Shown here piece by piece: positions 8,803-20,546 of a stretch of 64,000 nucleotides of DNA. The stretch comes from Ephemerocybe angulata. Its lineage: Eukaryota > Basidiomycota > Agaricomycetes > Agaricales > Psathyrellaceae. Where the stretch lies: the NCBI GenBank assembly GCA_013368325.1, contig JAACJK010000002.1, forward strand, positions 62,001 through 126,000, given 5' to 3'. Each line of letters opens with the position of its first letter. Position 1 is the stretch's first letter. The translations under genes and the position numbers were made by a program. The notes under the pieces are model-generated. The model did no database searches and was not told the origin of the DNA. It was given only the letters and a program-made list of their open reading frames with translations.

Positions 8803-11800
8803 ATGGCCCCCCGGACCTCGCTGAAGTATGCACCCGACAGGCCGTTGAGCCTACCCGATAAGCCTGGCCGCTTCATCGATAGTAGCAACGGTGCCGTCAA
8901 GTTCTGTTGCGACTGCAGAGCACAGTGCCAAGGGAATATGACTCTCGTATCTGAGTCTACCTACTACAGGCACAAGCGGGACACTGTAAGCGCCCAAGCT
9001 GGACTCACGGTTGGGGCACCTGCTGCGGGAGCGTTGGAGCAGCAGTCTCCTGCAACAAGTTCCCGCAGTTTTGACGATGAAGATACCGACGACGATGGTG
9101 ATTGGAATATGGGAGGGGGTGGAGAGGAGGGGAGCCGGACACCCCAGCCACTGTCACCACCACATGTAGGTTGACCTCGATGCAGGGATGCAACAGCTTT
9201 GCTAATGTTGCCTATAGGAACATCCGGGCCAGCCTGATCCTGAGCAGGAGCAGGAAGTACAGAACCAGCCCAACGCTTCTTCTGGCAACCAAGTTGAAGC
9301 AGGTCCTATGCCTGAGGCCGAGGGCGAAGCTGTCGAGGATCCAGACGACCCAACCCCAATCACAAACCTCACAGAGCTCCAGCACGCCCTCGACTTCATC
9401 AACGCGCTCAAGGCAGCCAGCCTTGACAAATCTGGGCTCGACCCGAGTGTTATTGAGCAACTTCGCCAACCTATTGAGTCTATTCTCGACATTGATAATC
9501 CTGACGACCCGGATCTGCGCATCTCTCTGGAGGTGTACCTTGCAACGGGCAACGCGTCAGAAGCGACGTACAACAAGATCAAGGCTTCCATCGAAAAACG
9601 TACCCCAGAGGTTCAGCTCTACACACTCGATCGCCTCAAGCGGAAGATTGGGAAGCTAACAGGTCTTATCCCGTTGGTGAACGACATGTGCGTCAATTCG
9701 TGCATGGCATACACAGGACCTTTCGCGAAGAAGGACAAATGCCAGTACTGCTCCGAGAAGCGCTACGATGTATCAGGGAATGGACGGCAACACTTCTACA
9801 CCATCCCCATTGCCCCCAAATCCAAGCATACTACGCAAACCCTGAGATGGCCGAGAACATGTCGTATCGGCAGAAGAAGACGGAAGAAATCATTGAGGAG
9901 TACACTGGTGACGACGGCTCAATTGAGCTTCCCGAGTACTTTGACTACATCTGTGGGTCGGAGTATCTCAAGGCTGTGAAGGATGGGAAGATCAAGAAGG
10001 AGGACTGTGTTCTCCTGCTCTCCATTGATGGCGCCCAGCTTTACGAGCACAAAGCCTCCGATTGCTGGATCTATATCTGGGTCATCATGGACCTCCCTCC
10101 TGACATGCGCTACAAGAAGAAGCACGTCCTTCCAGGTGGATTTATTCCAGGTCCGAAGAAGCCCAAGAATGTAGACTCATTTCTATTCCCTGGTCTCGAG
10201 CACCTTGCATCTCTCCAGGTCGAAGGCCTTCGCGTCTGGAATGCGAAGATTGACAAGACGTTCACTTCTCGGCCCTTCTGGATTTTCGGAACAGCTGATG
10301 GACCAGGCATGGTTTACCTCAATGGCCTTGTCGGTCATAATGGATACATGGGCTGCCGGCTGTACTGTCCGATTAAAGGGAGGCGGGGTGGCAAGTATGC
10401 AAAGAAGTACTATCCTGCTCTTCTCAAACTCGACAACTTGGTCCTTGAAGGATCGGACCATCCTGACGTAGACCCTCGTACCATCGCAGACCCCTCTGGA
10501 AGTCACCATTGGTACGAGCTTTGCCCCCCTTTTGTTCTATGCTAACCAAGACCACAATAGGTACGACGCACAGCTTCGCCGTGTTTTGGCTGCAAGAAAC
10601 ATGAAGGACTATGTTGATCTTCGCCGCGATACCGGAATATCGAAGCCAAGCATCTTCTCTGGCATTAGCGAACAGCACCGATTTACCCTTCCAGGCTCTT
10701 TCCCTTCCGACCTCATGCATCTAATCTCTCTCAACATCACTGACGTCCTCCTCAACCTCCTTCGAGGGAACCTTGACCGGGGCGAGCATGATAACGCTGA
10801 AGATTGGGACTGGGCAGCACTCACAGGGGCATTTTGGGATTCATCAGGAGAAGTGGTAGAGAAAATGCGGCGCTACCTTCCTGGCTCATTTGACCGGCCA
10901 CCGCGGAACCCAGCGAAGAAGATTTCGAGCGGGTACAAGGCAAGGGAGTACCTCAGTTATGTGTATGGGATGCTCCCCGGTCTCTTGGTTGGCGTGCTTC
11001 CCGACAAGTACCACAAGAATTTCTGCCTTCTACTTCGCGGTATCCACCTTATCCTCCAGCGCAAAATCACCAAGGAGGAACTCATCCTAGCTCACGAGTC
11101 CCTTGTTACATTCTGCCTTGAATATGAAGAGCTGTACGTCCAGCGAAACCCCGAGCGTGTTCACTTTGTGCGCTACTGCATCCACAACCTCCTCCATCTC
11201 GCATCTGAAACCGTCCGCATTGGCCCTCTCTGCCTTCTGGCGCAGTGGACAATGGAGCGTGCAATCGGCTACTTGACCCAGGAGCTCCGCCAGCCCTCAA
11301 ATCCCTATCACAACCTATCGGAGCGCGGTCTTCGGCGTGCTCAAGTGAACGCACTCAATGCCATGGTCGGTGATTTGGAACCAGAGCCCTCTCCACCTGC
11401 CAATTCCATTGACTTTGGTGACGGGTATCTTCTAATGGCACCCAAGGGAGCTGTTCACACCATGGAGGATAGCGAGCGCCAGGCATTCACCAAGTTTCTT
11501 CAAAGCACTGGACATGATATCCCGGACGGAGCTGAAGTCACCACAGCTCCGTGGGCCCGTTTACTCCTCCCCACAGGGCAGATTGCGCGCACGGCATGGA
11601 AGGAGTTAGCCAAGTCTGATGATGCACCACTCAGGATTTCCCGCATGGTGAAGGTGCGCACATTGTCCTCAGCCCACACCAGACTGGCACTAATCATGTC
11701 TTTAGATGAAGCTTGGAGACGAGATAAGGTTCGGAGAGATTGCGTACTTCTTCCAAGCCCCAGTTCGTGGCACCAACACGGCGCTTGCTATGGTGTCAAT

Positions 11801-12062
11801 GTGCGAGAAGCCTATTCAAGGATTCCTCGATGAGAGCTACGGAATGCTCTGTATCACAAAGTGGGAAACAGGAAGCAACCTGGTCGTCGTCGAGGCCAAG
11901 TCCATTGACTCGGTCGTAGCTTTTCTTCCATTCGATCAAATGCCGGGATACTCATTCTTGTTTGAGGACTTTGGGCTGGACGTTGCAATGCTATCGAATG
12001 ATTCTTATACAGTAGACGAGAATACAGGGGAAATAGCTACCGATGTACCTACCGACGCATGA
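8803..12062 (+). CDS. CACTA/Tnp2-like (Plavaka-like) transposase, one frameshift
   Basis: Exons 8803-9165, 9218-10511, 10561-11653 and 11706-12062 join in frame with GT-AG introns. The N-terminus is a Cys-containing region (CCDCRAQCQG, with Tyr/His) resembling transposon-associated zinc motifs, then an acidic linker. The core begins near MCVNSCMAYTGPF and DKCQYCSEKRYD and continues through LLLSIDGAQLYEHKASDCW, PGFIPGP-like text (GGFIPGPKKPKN) and YCPIKGR. These are hallmarks of fungal Tnp2/CACTA-like transposases. The frame must shift by one base in the run attgcccccaaatcc near 9826-9840 to continue into QIQAYYANPEM. The gene is therefore probably inactive unless this is an assembly error. 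No CACTA terminal repeats were found nearby. Confidence 0.8.
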
Positions 12063-12289
12063 TATACACAAGATTGCCGACTACCACTGCACCCCTCACT
12101 CCTCCTGCCCCATTGCTCCCCCTTGCCCTCGTTGCCAAATCGCGCCCGTGACTGCAGCGGCAATTATGCAAACCCCTCTCGTCCTCGGTTTCGTCTTCCG
12201 TCGTTGCGACGGAGGTGTTGCAGGAGAGTTTGTCGAGGTGTTGGCGACTGTTGATGACGGCGGCCGATACAGCGATGGAGGAGGAGGCT

Positions 12290-12676
12290 GCCGCGGAACG
12301 TGGCCACCTTCTCGACGAACGTTTGGAGAGTGTTCGCATGAGCAGAGAAGTACGACCCCTCTCCACCTTCGGGGAACTGCTTCTCCTCTTCACCCAGCTC
12401 ATCCGCCCAGATGTTCACCAAGCGCTAGAGACGCGCAGACGCGAGATACGTGAGTGCCGCGTTCTTCCTGAAGGGCTTCACCTGCTCAGCAGCCTCCTCG
12501 TCGCCCTCCTCCTTCGCCGCAGCATACTGGAACTCGAGTCGCGCACCCAACTGCTCAGCCAATCCTGCGAATTCCTCCTCAGTCGCAAACATCTTCACTT
12601 TCGTCTCTGTGCTCTCGTTTGCCGTTTGCCGTTCGTCGATGCGGCCTTCTGGGCCAATCGAAGACGTATCGTACAC
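12290..12676 (-). pseudogene. Sec31-like COPII coat fragment (degenerate)
   Basis: On the minus strand the text EEEFAGLAEQLGARLEFQ, EQVKPFRKNAALTYLASARL, a TAG stop, RLVNIWADELGEEEK and SYFSAHANTLQTFVEKV reads as one continuous alpha-solenoid segment interrupted by a stop. From memory it resembles the C-terminal solenoid of fungal Sec31 (outer COPII coat). No WD40 part is visible. The assignment is tentative; the in-frame stop and absence of flanking exons argue for a gene relic. Confidence 0.4.
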
Positions 12677-14169
12677 GCAGATGAAGGGTGCTGTCGCGGT
12701 GCAGGCAGGTTCCGCTGGTGCATTCTCTGCAGACGTCGGAGGAAACTTGAAGTTGGTGCTGGTGATGCGTTCTCAACATCTATGAAGGATATGTCGTCGT
12801 CGAAGAAGGCTTCAGAGATGTGGATGCCCCCCGAGATTCCGTTGGGGTTGTTGGAGTAGGTCCCGGATTCGTCGGAGCGGGAGGAGGTTGAGGGTGCTTT
12901 CATCCAGTGCGCGACACGGGCGTCGGCGAATGAGGGGGATTTGGCAATGTGACTGAGTTCAACGTGAGTGAGCGAGCGCGAGTATGCATGGCTGTTGCGG
13001 CGGATGCGGTGGATGATGACCAGCGGGCGGTTGGGGCAGCGTGGCCGGGCGAGGTGATGAGGGAGACGGGCTGAGAAGGGACCTGGGGGTTGCTGCGGGG
13101 TGGTTAGTGGAGTTCGGTGGAGAGAAGATGTGGGGACGTACAACAGTGATGGTTTGGGTTGAAGGAGCACTGCCGCGTTTGAGTGCAGGCGGCAACAGAG
13201 TTGGGTGCTCGTCGAAGGTCCAGGGTTGCGTGTCTGACGATGTTTTCGCGTAGGCTCTGTCGTGACAAGGACACGGTCTGTTCGTCACTCCGGCCGTCCG
13301 TCGAGGACATGCGCGTCTCGTCGAAGTTCATCGTCAAAGATCATGGGCTTGTGGGGGCCGAGCACGATGAATTCGTGAGCTGGGGCGTTGGCCGGCGTTG
13401 TTGTGAGGTGAGCTGTCATAGTCGTGCGCGTTGCTCTTTGAATGTGTTGGGGGGCACGTCGTTCGACGCGAGGGAAGTTGGTGGTAGCGGACGGGGTCCC
13501 GTTGATGCCATATGCTTTGAGGAGGTCGGCGTTGACGCTGACATTGGGTTGCTGTGGGGTGGTTAGTGAAGCCCGTTGGGGAGCGGACATAGGGACGCAC
13601 CAGGAGGGAGAGAATGGCAGTTTGTCGGGATGATGGTGATGGTTTGAGTTTGAGGAGTACCGCTGTGCTGGCAGCAGTGGAGTTGGGACCTGGCATTTTA
13701 GAGTCAGTGCGCTGCGCATTTTCAACATGGGGGCAGGTCAAGGCAGCTGCACGAGGGCGTCAGCAGTGCAAGTGGCTCCGCACCGCGCCACCCTCGGTTG
13801 AGCTCGCTGCCCTGCCAAAGAAAGACTTACCGGAGGCGACGCGACGGTCGCGACGTGGTCGTGGCAGGTGGTAGTGCTGGGATGAGTCGTTACCATGCCC
13901 AATCCACCTGATTCAGCTGCAGTACGCGGTTGGCTAGCGAAGCCCAGCAAAGCGCGCAAGTACCGTTACAGGTTTCATGGACAGGGACGGACAGAGGCAC
14001 GACGAGCAAGAGAAGAGCCGCGGCGGAAATGGACAAAGTCCGTTCAAGCTCCGCCAATTGGCTTTAGACAATACAACCAAACAACCCGATTTCGGTCGCG
14101 CGTCGTCGATTCTGGCTTCCCACTTCTTGTCTCCTCCCTCTCCCGTTTCGCGTCCTAGGCTTTCCCGCC
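12677..14169 (-). other. Unresolved Pro/Thr-rich, gene-like sequence with an internal duplication
   Basis: Several minus-strand frames are open but low-complexity (Pro, Thr, Ser). Two segments, about 13085-13200 and 13545-13690, are diverged copies. On the minus strand each contains an intron-like stretch beginning GT(A/G)CGTCCC and ending CACTAACCACCCC-CAG. This suggests a duplicated exon-intron unit of a decayed gene, possibly related to the Sec31-like fragment next to it. I cannot assign a product. The last 250 bases before 14170 are pyrimidine-rich and probably promoter and 5' UTR of the next gene. Confidence 0.35.
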
Positions 14170-14511
14170 ATGTCTCGAAACACCATGGCACAAGACTGGT
14201 CCGACATACCTTCTCAGCACTACCCATCCGACGATCAACCCATGAAAATGCTCGATTTTAGCTCACCTGTGAACCGCCGCGCTGCGACTACTACACGCCG
14301 CCAGGACGAGAATAGGTACAATCGGTATGACCCCCCTCATCCATCCCGATACGTTCAATCCGGCAGCCGTGGTGAGTTGCATGTTTCTTTAGTGGGTGCG
14401 GATTCTCACTCCTACCCAGGCCAGAAGCGCGCACTCGACTCCGACGAGACTATTAGCTCTGCGACGATCACAGGGGAGAACAAGCAGATGTCACCCCATT
14501 CAGCAACATGA
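14170..14511 (+). CDS. Small lineage-specific protein, perhaps the 5' part of a split gene
   Basis: Exons 14170-14371 and 14420-14511 join in frame (intron 48 bases, GTGAGT...CCCAG). The product is about 97 aa, polar and probably disordered (MSRNTMAQDWSDIPSQH; RGQKRALDSDET). A second possible start is MAQDW. It has a pyrimidine-rich leader. The stop at 14509-14511 lies only 17 bases before the foldback element, and the next gene (18369) begins 52 bases after it with a coiled-coil N-terminus. The two could be halves of one ancestral gene split by the element; I cannot prove this. Confidence 0.5.
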   Translation: MSRNTMAQDWSDIPSQHYPSDDQPMKMLDFSSPVNRRAATTTRRQDENRYNRYDPPHPSRYVQSGSRGELHVSLVGADSHSYPGQKRALDSDETISSATITGENKQMSPHSAT

Positions 14512-15194
14512 CAGATTGATGATGCGCGATCCGGGTTCACAAAAGCCCCATCAAGATGGGTGATCTGGGCCCAGTTGGGCCCTGGGCTGCCCTGGGAGTC
14601 TTCCAAAATCCATTACTGATGGCCCAGCTGGGGCTACCGGATGCCGTGGCCTGTTTGGCCTGAACACGGATTAGACGGACAAAGCGGGAATTAGGATTCA
14701 TCTGAATCCGACGGATTAGGCGGGTTCCGGTGAATTAGGTGGTTTCCGGCAGATTAGACAGCTTCCAGCAGTGCAGGTTTAGAAGGACAGTGCTATCCTT
14801 TCGCTGGTAAAATGTGACCACCATATGTGCACTGGTTTCTGTCCTGATGTAGTCATTCCGGACATTGGACAGTGTCCGATGTTTACCGCGGAAATGGTCC
14901 GCGGACTATACCGGGCAATTTTCGCTGCAAATTCGCCTTCCAAACGAGCCTGTTTTCATAGAAAACGGATAGGATTTGGGGTAGTTGTGCATTGGTTTCT
15001 GCCTGGATGTAGTCATTCCGGACATCGGACAGTGTCCGCTTTTTACCGCGGTAATGGTCCGCGGACTAACTCGGACAATTTCCGCTGCAAATCCGCCTTT
15101 TAAATGAGTCCGGTTTTATAGAAAACGGATAGGATTTGGGTAAGTTACGAGTCCTTTCACTCCCTGGACTCATCAGACTATCCATGGATTCCGT

Positions 15195-15600
15195 CGACCC
15201 GTCGGGACTCGGACTGTATCCGTCGGACCCGTCAGGACTCGGACTGTATCCGTCGGACTGTACCTGTCGGACCCATCGGACTGTATCCGTCGGACCCATC
15301 AGACTGTGACCCATCGGACTGTATCCGTCGGACCCATCAGACTGTGACCCATCGGACTGTATCCATCGGACTGTGACCCGTCGGACTGTATCTGTCGGAC
15401 TGTACCCAAACTGTACCTATCGGACCCGTCGGACGTATCCGTCGGACTGTACCCGTCGGACCTGTCGGACAGTATCCGTCGGACCCATCGGACTGTGACC
15501 CATTGGACTGTATCCGTCGGACTGTGACCCGTCAGACTGTATCTGTCAGACTGTACCCAAACTGTACCTGTCGGACCTGTCGGACTGTATCTGTTGGACC
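15195..15600. repeat. CGGACTGTATCCGT minisatellite, left arm
   Basis: Tandem variants of cggactgtatccgt and cggacccatcgga, about 14-28 bases per unit. The array reads in the opposite orientation from that at 16785-17350, forming the inner part of the inverted repeat. Confidence 0.85.
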
Positions 15601-16784
15601 TGTCAGACTCCATCCATGGGATGTGTTTGACCCCATTCATTGGATCCATGGAATGCATTGGACTCTTGGAATGCATTGAACACTATCCATGATTCGTGGA
15701 ATCTATTGAACTTGGACCATGGGATCTGCCTGATACTGTGCAAATATTGTTTCAGTTTTTGCCCTCGCTACACACACCGTATACTGTTCAAACAGTGTTG
15801 ACCAGAATATTTATTACCATGTACTATAACATCTAAATTTTGATATCAAACCACAATAGGCAAAAAAGAAGAGAAACTTGATTAGAAGGAGAGAAATACT
15901 AAGTCGCAAGTAATGTTATATGCAAATTGTAGTCAACATATAAATGCTTGGCCTATAAGTGTGCCTTGGGCATTCATTTTCTACAGAGGTTGCAGAACAT
16001 CACTTAGATATACTCCATAGCCAGACTGCTACCATATAGATGCAGGTAATGTATGTTCATATGTTTCTTACTTCTTCATATATTTGTACAATACAGGAAC
16101 CGAAATTTGGAAACACTATATTCTGACGTGGCTGTTGAATGCCCCTTTAATCTATTCAGAGGGAGCAAAAAACAGCATCCAAATCCAAGCATTTGAAGTG
16201 TGTAAATAGGAAGAGCACAAGGAAAGTGAGTTTGATGTCTAGTGCCAACAGAAAGAGAATGCATACAACAACATCCAGGTCTCATTAACAGAAAATTACA
16301 AGTATCGTCATGTTCCATGGTCCGTTTTCTTTCCGGTCTTTTTCAGTATTTTACATCCATTGCTCTTGATGTATTAGGGCACTTTTTTAAGTGTAAAATG
16401 CATTTGAGAGAAGGTTATAGACCAAAATGCTCAAAAAGGGTTAGGGTTAAGCAACACTAGCTTTAATCTCCTAATATTATCACAATGAATGCTTCATTTT
16501 ACTTACAGTTTTTTCCTTAGCCTTGCTTGTTAATTGCTTGCATTAATTCAGCTGAGTCTATCCCTACAAGCAGTTGTAGTACACGTTCTTGAGAGCTTTA
16601 CAGAGCCAAGAGATAAACCCTAGAGTAAGAGTTAGGCCTACCGATATACCAGTTATCCAAATTACATTAATGCTACTAAGTCTCTGTGGCATATTATTTA
16701 AGTTTTAATGAGACAATAATGAGACTCAGTCTGAGTCTGAGTTTCTAATGCATCCAATACATGGAGTCTCCTGGACTCCGATGA

Positions 16785-17350
16785 GTCTGACAGTATCCGA
16801 CGAGTCCGACGGATAGAGTCCAGAGTCCGACGGATACAGTCTGACGGGTCACAGTCCGACGGATACAGTCCAATGGGTCACATTCCGATGGGTCCGATGG
16901 ATACGTCTGACGGGTCCGACAGGTACAGTTTGGGTACAGTCCGACTTGAGTCCGACAGATACAGTCCAACGGGTCACAGTCCGACAGATACAGTCCAATG
17001 GGTCACAGTCCAATGGGTCCGACGGATACAGTCCGATGGGTCTGACGGGTACAGTCCGACGGGTCAGATAGGTACAGTTTGGGTACAGTCCGACAGATAC
17101 AGTCCGACGGGTCACACACAGTCCGACGGATACAGTCCGATGGGTCACAGTCTGATGGGTCCGACGGATACAGTCTGACGGGTCCGACGGGTACAGTCCG
17201 ATGGATACAGTCCGACGGGTACAGTCCGATGGATACAGTCCGACGGGTCCGACGGGTACAGTCCGACGGATACAGTCCGAGTCCTGACGGGTCCGACGGA
17301 TACAGTCCGAGTTCCGACGGGTCCGACGGATACAGTCCGAGTTCCGACGG
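16785..17350. repeat. CGGATACAGTCCGA minisatellite, right arm
   Basis: The inverted counterpart of the left array (cggatacagtccgacgggt units). Open frames in it (SDGSDGYSPTG-like) exist on both strands because the unit lacks stops; they are not genes. Confidence 0.85.
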
Positions 17351-18368
17351 GTCGACGGAATCCATGGATAGTCTGATGAGTCCAGGGAGTGAAAGGACTC
17401 GTAACTTACCCAAATCCTATCCGTTTTCTATAAACCGGACTCATTTAAAAGGCAAATTTGCAGCGGAAATTGTCCGAGTTAGTCCACGGACCATTTCCGC
17501 GGTAAACATCGGATCTGGAATGACTACAGCCAGACAGAAACCAATGCATAACTACCCCAAATCCTATCCGTTTTCTATGAAACCGGGCTCGTTTAGAAGG
17601 CAGATTTGCAGCGGAAATAGTCCGAGTTAGTCCGCGGACCATTCCGGCGGTAAAAAGCGGACACTGTCCGATGTCCAGAATGACTACATCCGGACAGAAA
17701 TCAATGCACAACTACCCCAAATCCTATCCGTTTTCTATGAAACCGGGCTCGTTTAGAAGGCAGATTTGCAGCGGAAATAGTCCGAGTTAGTCCGCGGACC
17801 ATTCCGGCGGTAAAAAGCGGACACTGTCCGATGTCCGGAATGACTACATCCGGACAGAAACCAATGCATAACTACCCCAAACGGTATCATATTTACATGA
17901 TTCAGGGCTCATTAGAAAGACATATTTATTCAGGATAATCTATATTTCAAGATCTCCCCTGATTTCCAGAATCCATTGGCCCATGCATAATATATTCAAA
18001 TCCTATCTATCTACAATATGTCAGTCTAGTTAGAATAGTTGCACATATAGTGGCTACATTCTGTGGGCTGCCTTTTGAGAAGATGGCATATGCCTGTCCA
18101 AACCCTCCTAATCTGTTGGATCTGTCCAAATCCGATGCCCACTTTGTCCCTTTCCGACCACCGTCGGATTTGAGTCCGACGGATTTTGACACAGGACCGG
18201 GGCCTACGGCGGATGACAGCATCTGGTAGCCCAACTGGGCCATCAAGGTTTGACACAGGACTGGGCCCAGTTAGGCCCAGATCACCCATCTTGATGGGGC
18301 TTTAGTCAACCCGGATGAGCCTTAGGTGATGTGATGGCCTGTGTCAGTAGGTGCAGATGTCTGCTATC

Positions 18369-20307
18369 ATGGCAGACCTCGGAAAGCTCAAGAAGGAAGT
18401 GAGGGGCACCGCTGCGACAGTGAAGGAAATGAAGTGAGTATATGCGCATATATGCGCATATATTCCAACTTTTGACTAATTCTATTCCTAGAACGTCCCT
18501 CGACTCCCTTCAAAAGGGTGTTGAGAACCTCATCGGGCTTGTGGGCTCTGTCAAGGATGCTCAGTCCACCCCTTCAGCCCAACCTCGCTTTGAACGCAAC
18601 TACAAGAAACCCCAGGATGCCGCCCAGGCCAAGCGCATCTTTTGGGCTCAAGCCGACTACAACACAAAGAAGGCGAACACCAAGGGAACGACGACGACAA
18701 TCTCCACCAGCGATGGAAGTGGCGACAAGTCTGGAAAATCCAACATACCCGCTGTGCCCTATATCCTTGAGCTTGACGGTACGCCTGTCGATGCAGCACT
18801 GGTGTCCCATGCCCGTTCGATCATCCGTGCCAAACTCAATGGGAAGTGGAAGAAGGAGAATGCGAATTCTGCTCCTGCGACTGCGGGAAAGATTGACTAT
18901 GACACACAGGTTGACATTGCGAACGCTGTTGAGGCCGTGTTGAAACCAGTGGCGTACGCGGAAGGTCATTGGAAGGCGATCAAGCTTATCGGGGAAGTAT
19001 ACACCAAGTGGCATGATACTAACATCCTCCCCCATCTCTCGAAGCCCACCCCAAGCGTCAAGGCCGAGCCCACTGATATCAAGATCAAGGCTGAACCTGG
19101 GACCGAAACACGCCCTGCGAAGAAGGCTCGCCTCGGAGCTGCCACCGGTGTTTCTGGCCTATTCAAGTCCTCTTCGATGCCAATGCCAACTCCTGCTTCC
19201 TTCATGACTTCTTCTGCTCCAACTCCCATGCCCTCTGCTGCTGCGTCGGCTGCTCCCACTCCCATGCCCTCTGCTGCTGCGTCGGCTGCTCCGACTCCCA
19301 TGCCTTCTGCTGCTGCGTCAGTCGCTCCGACTCCCATGCCTTCTGCTGCTGCGTCGGTCGCTCCGACTCCCATGCCTTCTGCTGCTGCGTCGGTCGCTCC
19401 GACTCCCATGCCTTCTGCTGCTGCGTCGGTCGCTCCGACTCCCATGCCTTCTGCTGCTGAATCAGTCGCTCCGACTCGTGCTCCAACTCCTATGCCCTTT
19501 ACTGCTGCACTAGCTGCTCCGACTCCTGCTATTTTGCCCAACGCTTTTGCTGGCGAGTTGGATGTTTCGACTGCGATGACTTCTCCTCTCGAGGCCGCGG
19601 TCAATGGAGAAGCTGCTGCCCCCACCGCCATCCCAGTTGCCGTCAAAAACCCCCTGTACGTCTCTTCGATTCTCCTCAATTCATTACTAACATCCAAGTA
19701 CAGCGACAGCGCAAAACTGAGCGGCATTAGCCGCTTCCTTCAAGCTCCCCCCCCACCGATCCCGACTTCTGCCCCTGCTCCCGGTTCGTTTACTGGCGTC
19801 ATTGATCCTCTCCTCGATGGCCCATCTGCCCCGGCACTCGATCCACTCTCTGGTTGTCTGTCTACTCCGAGCACGTCGACTGCAGTCCTGCAGCCGTGGG
19901 AGGAAATTCACGTTACAGGGCAGAGGAACCGGGCGTACAAGCCCAAGGCATTTGGAACTCAAGGCTTTGCCTATCAGTACGTACCTCTTCCTAGCCCTAC
20001 CTTCATCATTCCGACACCTTTTTAGGGAGTACTTTGGTGCCGAGTGGGCGACAGGGAGGACTGGCGCTACTCGAGGGGGCTTTGTCGATGCTTGGAACGC
20101 ACTTCCCGCCGAGGCTAAAAAGGTATGCGACATCATTGCTCCTTGGCCTACACTGACGCGGTCTACTGTTTTAGGGATACTACGACACTTGGTTGATCGC
20201 TGATTCCCAGAAAAAGGCCAGGAAGACCAAGAAGGTAAGCCATTGTTCCTTGCTCGGTGCTTGTTACTCATATCCACGTCAACGCCACATTCTAGGGCGC
20301 CAACTAA
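18369..20307 (+). CDS. Lineage-specific protein with N-terminal coiled coil and Pro/Ala repeat
   Basis: Exons 18369-18433, 18492-19655, 19704-19976, 20026-20122, 20175-20234 and 20296-20307 join in frame (556 aa). The N-terminus is a heptad-like helix (MADLGKLKKEVRGTAATVKEM, then SLDSLQKGVENLIGLV). A conserved-looking basic domain follows (KRIFWAQADYNTKKAN, EGHWKAIKLIGEVYTKWH). Then comes a Lys-rich linker with nuclear-localisation-like text (RPAKKARLG), seven Ala/Pro repeats (residues about 265-350), and a short C-terminal motif TRGGFVDAWNALP ending in basic KKARKTKKGAN. I do not recognise the family. A remnant of a paralogue lies at 58741-58960. Nuclear location is inference. Confidence 0.7.
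19215..19478 (+). repeat. 36-bp coding minisatellite (APTPMPSAAASV)
   Basis: Seven near-identical in-frame copies of a 36-base unit encode a 12-residue Ala/Pro repeat inside the gene at 18369-20307. Neighbouring copies differ by single bases (gcgtcggtc versus gcgtcggct), which indicates recent expansion by slippage or unequal exchange. Confidence 0.9.
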
Positions 20308-20546
20308 ATCAACGCCCCATGCTACATCCATGGCACCGACTTCTGTTCAAAACCAGGCTTCGCATCTTCGGCTGCACCTCCTGCTACTGCTGGTCTCACT
20401 CGCCTCACTCTCTGCTGTGCTGCTTTCTCGTCTTGCTCGCTTTCTTTGTTATGTTTTCTGTTCTGGTGTTTGTTTTGGCTCCTTCTGTTCTGGTGTTTGT
20501 TTCGGCTCCTGTGTTGCGTCTTTCGAAAGCGGCTCCGCTCCCCCAT

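Larger units (their letters stand above)
14529..18316. mobile_element. Foldback element with very long, minisatellite-filled inverted arms
   Basis: The outer ends are inverted copies: ATCCGGGTTCACAAAAGCCC at 14529 and its near-complement ending at 18316. The shared next block reads CATCAAGATGGGTGATCTGG. Left arm is about 14529-15720, right arm about 16745-18316. Each arm has, from outside in, about 165-bp units (two on the left, three on the right) with cattccggacat, ccgcgga and gaaaacggataggattt blocks, then a CGGACTGTATCC-type minisatellite. The AT-rich centre (15720-16745) has no coding region. No transposase is present. A clear target duplication could not be identified. Confidence 0.8.

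Noticed and set aside
16430..16450. Telomere-like gggttagggtta
   Set aside because: Only two units, isolated; not a telomere or clear interstitial array.
15299..17630. Several long open frames on both strands (DGSDRYSPTG-like)
   Set aside because: They are translations of the stop-free minisatellite in the foldback arms and appear on both strands in mirrored form.
18966..19727. 253-codon minus-strand open frame (GMGVGATDAAAE repeats)
   Set aside because: Antisense reading of the 36-bp repeat in the plus-strand gene at 18369-20307.
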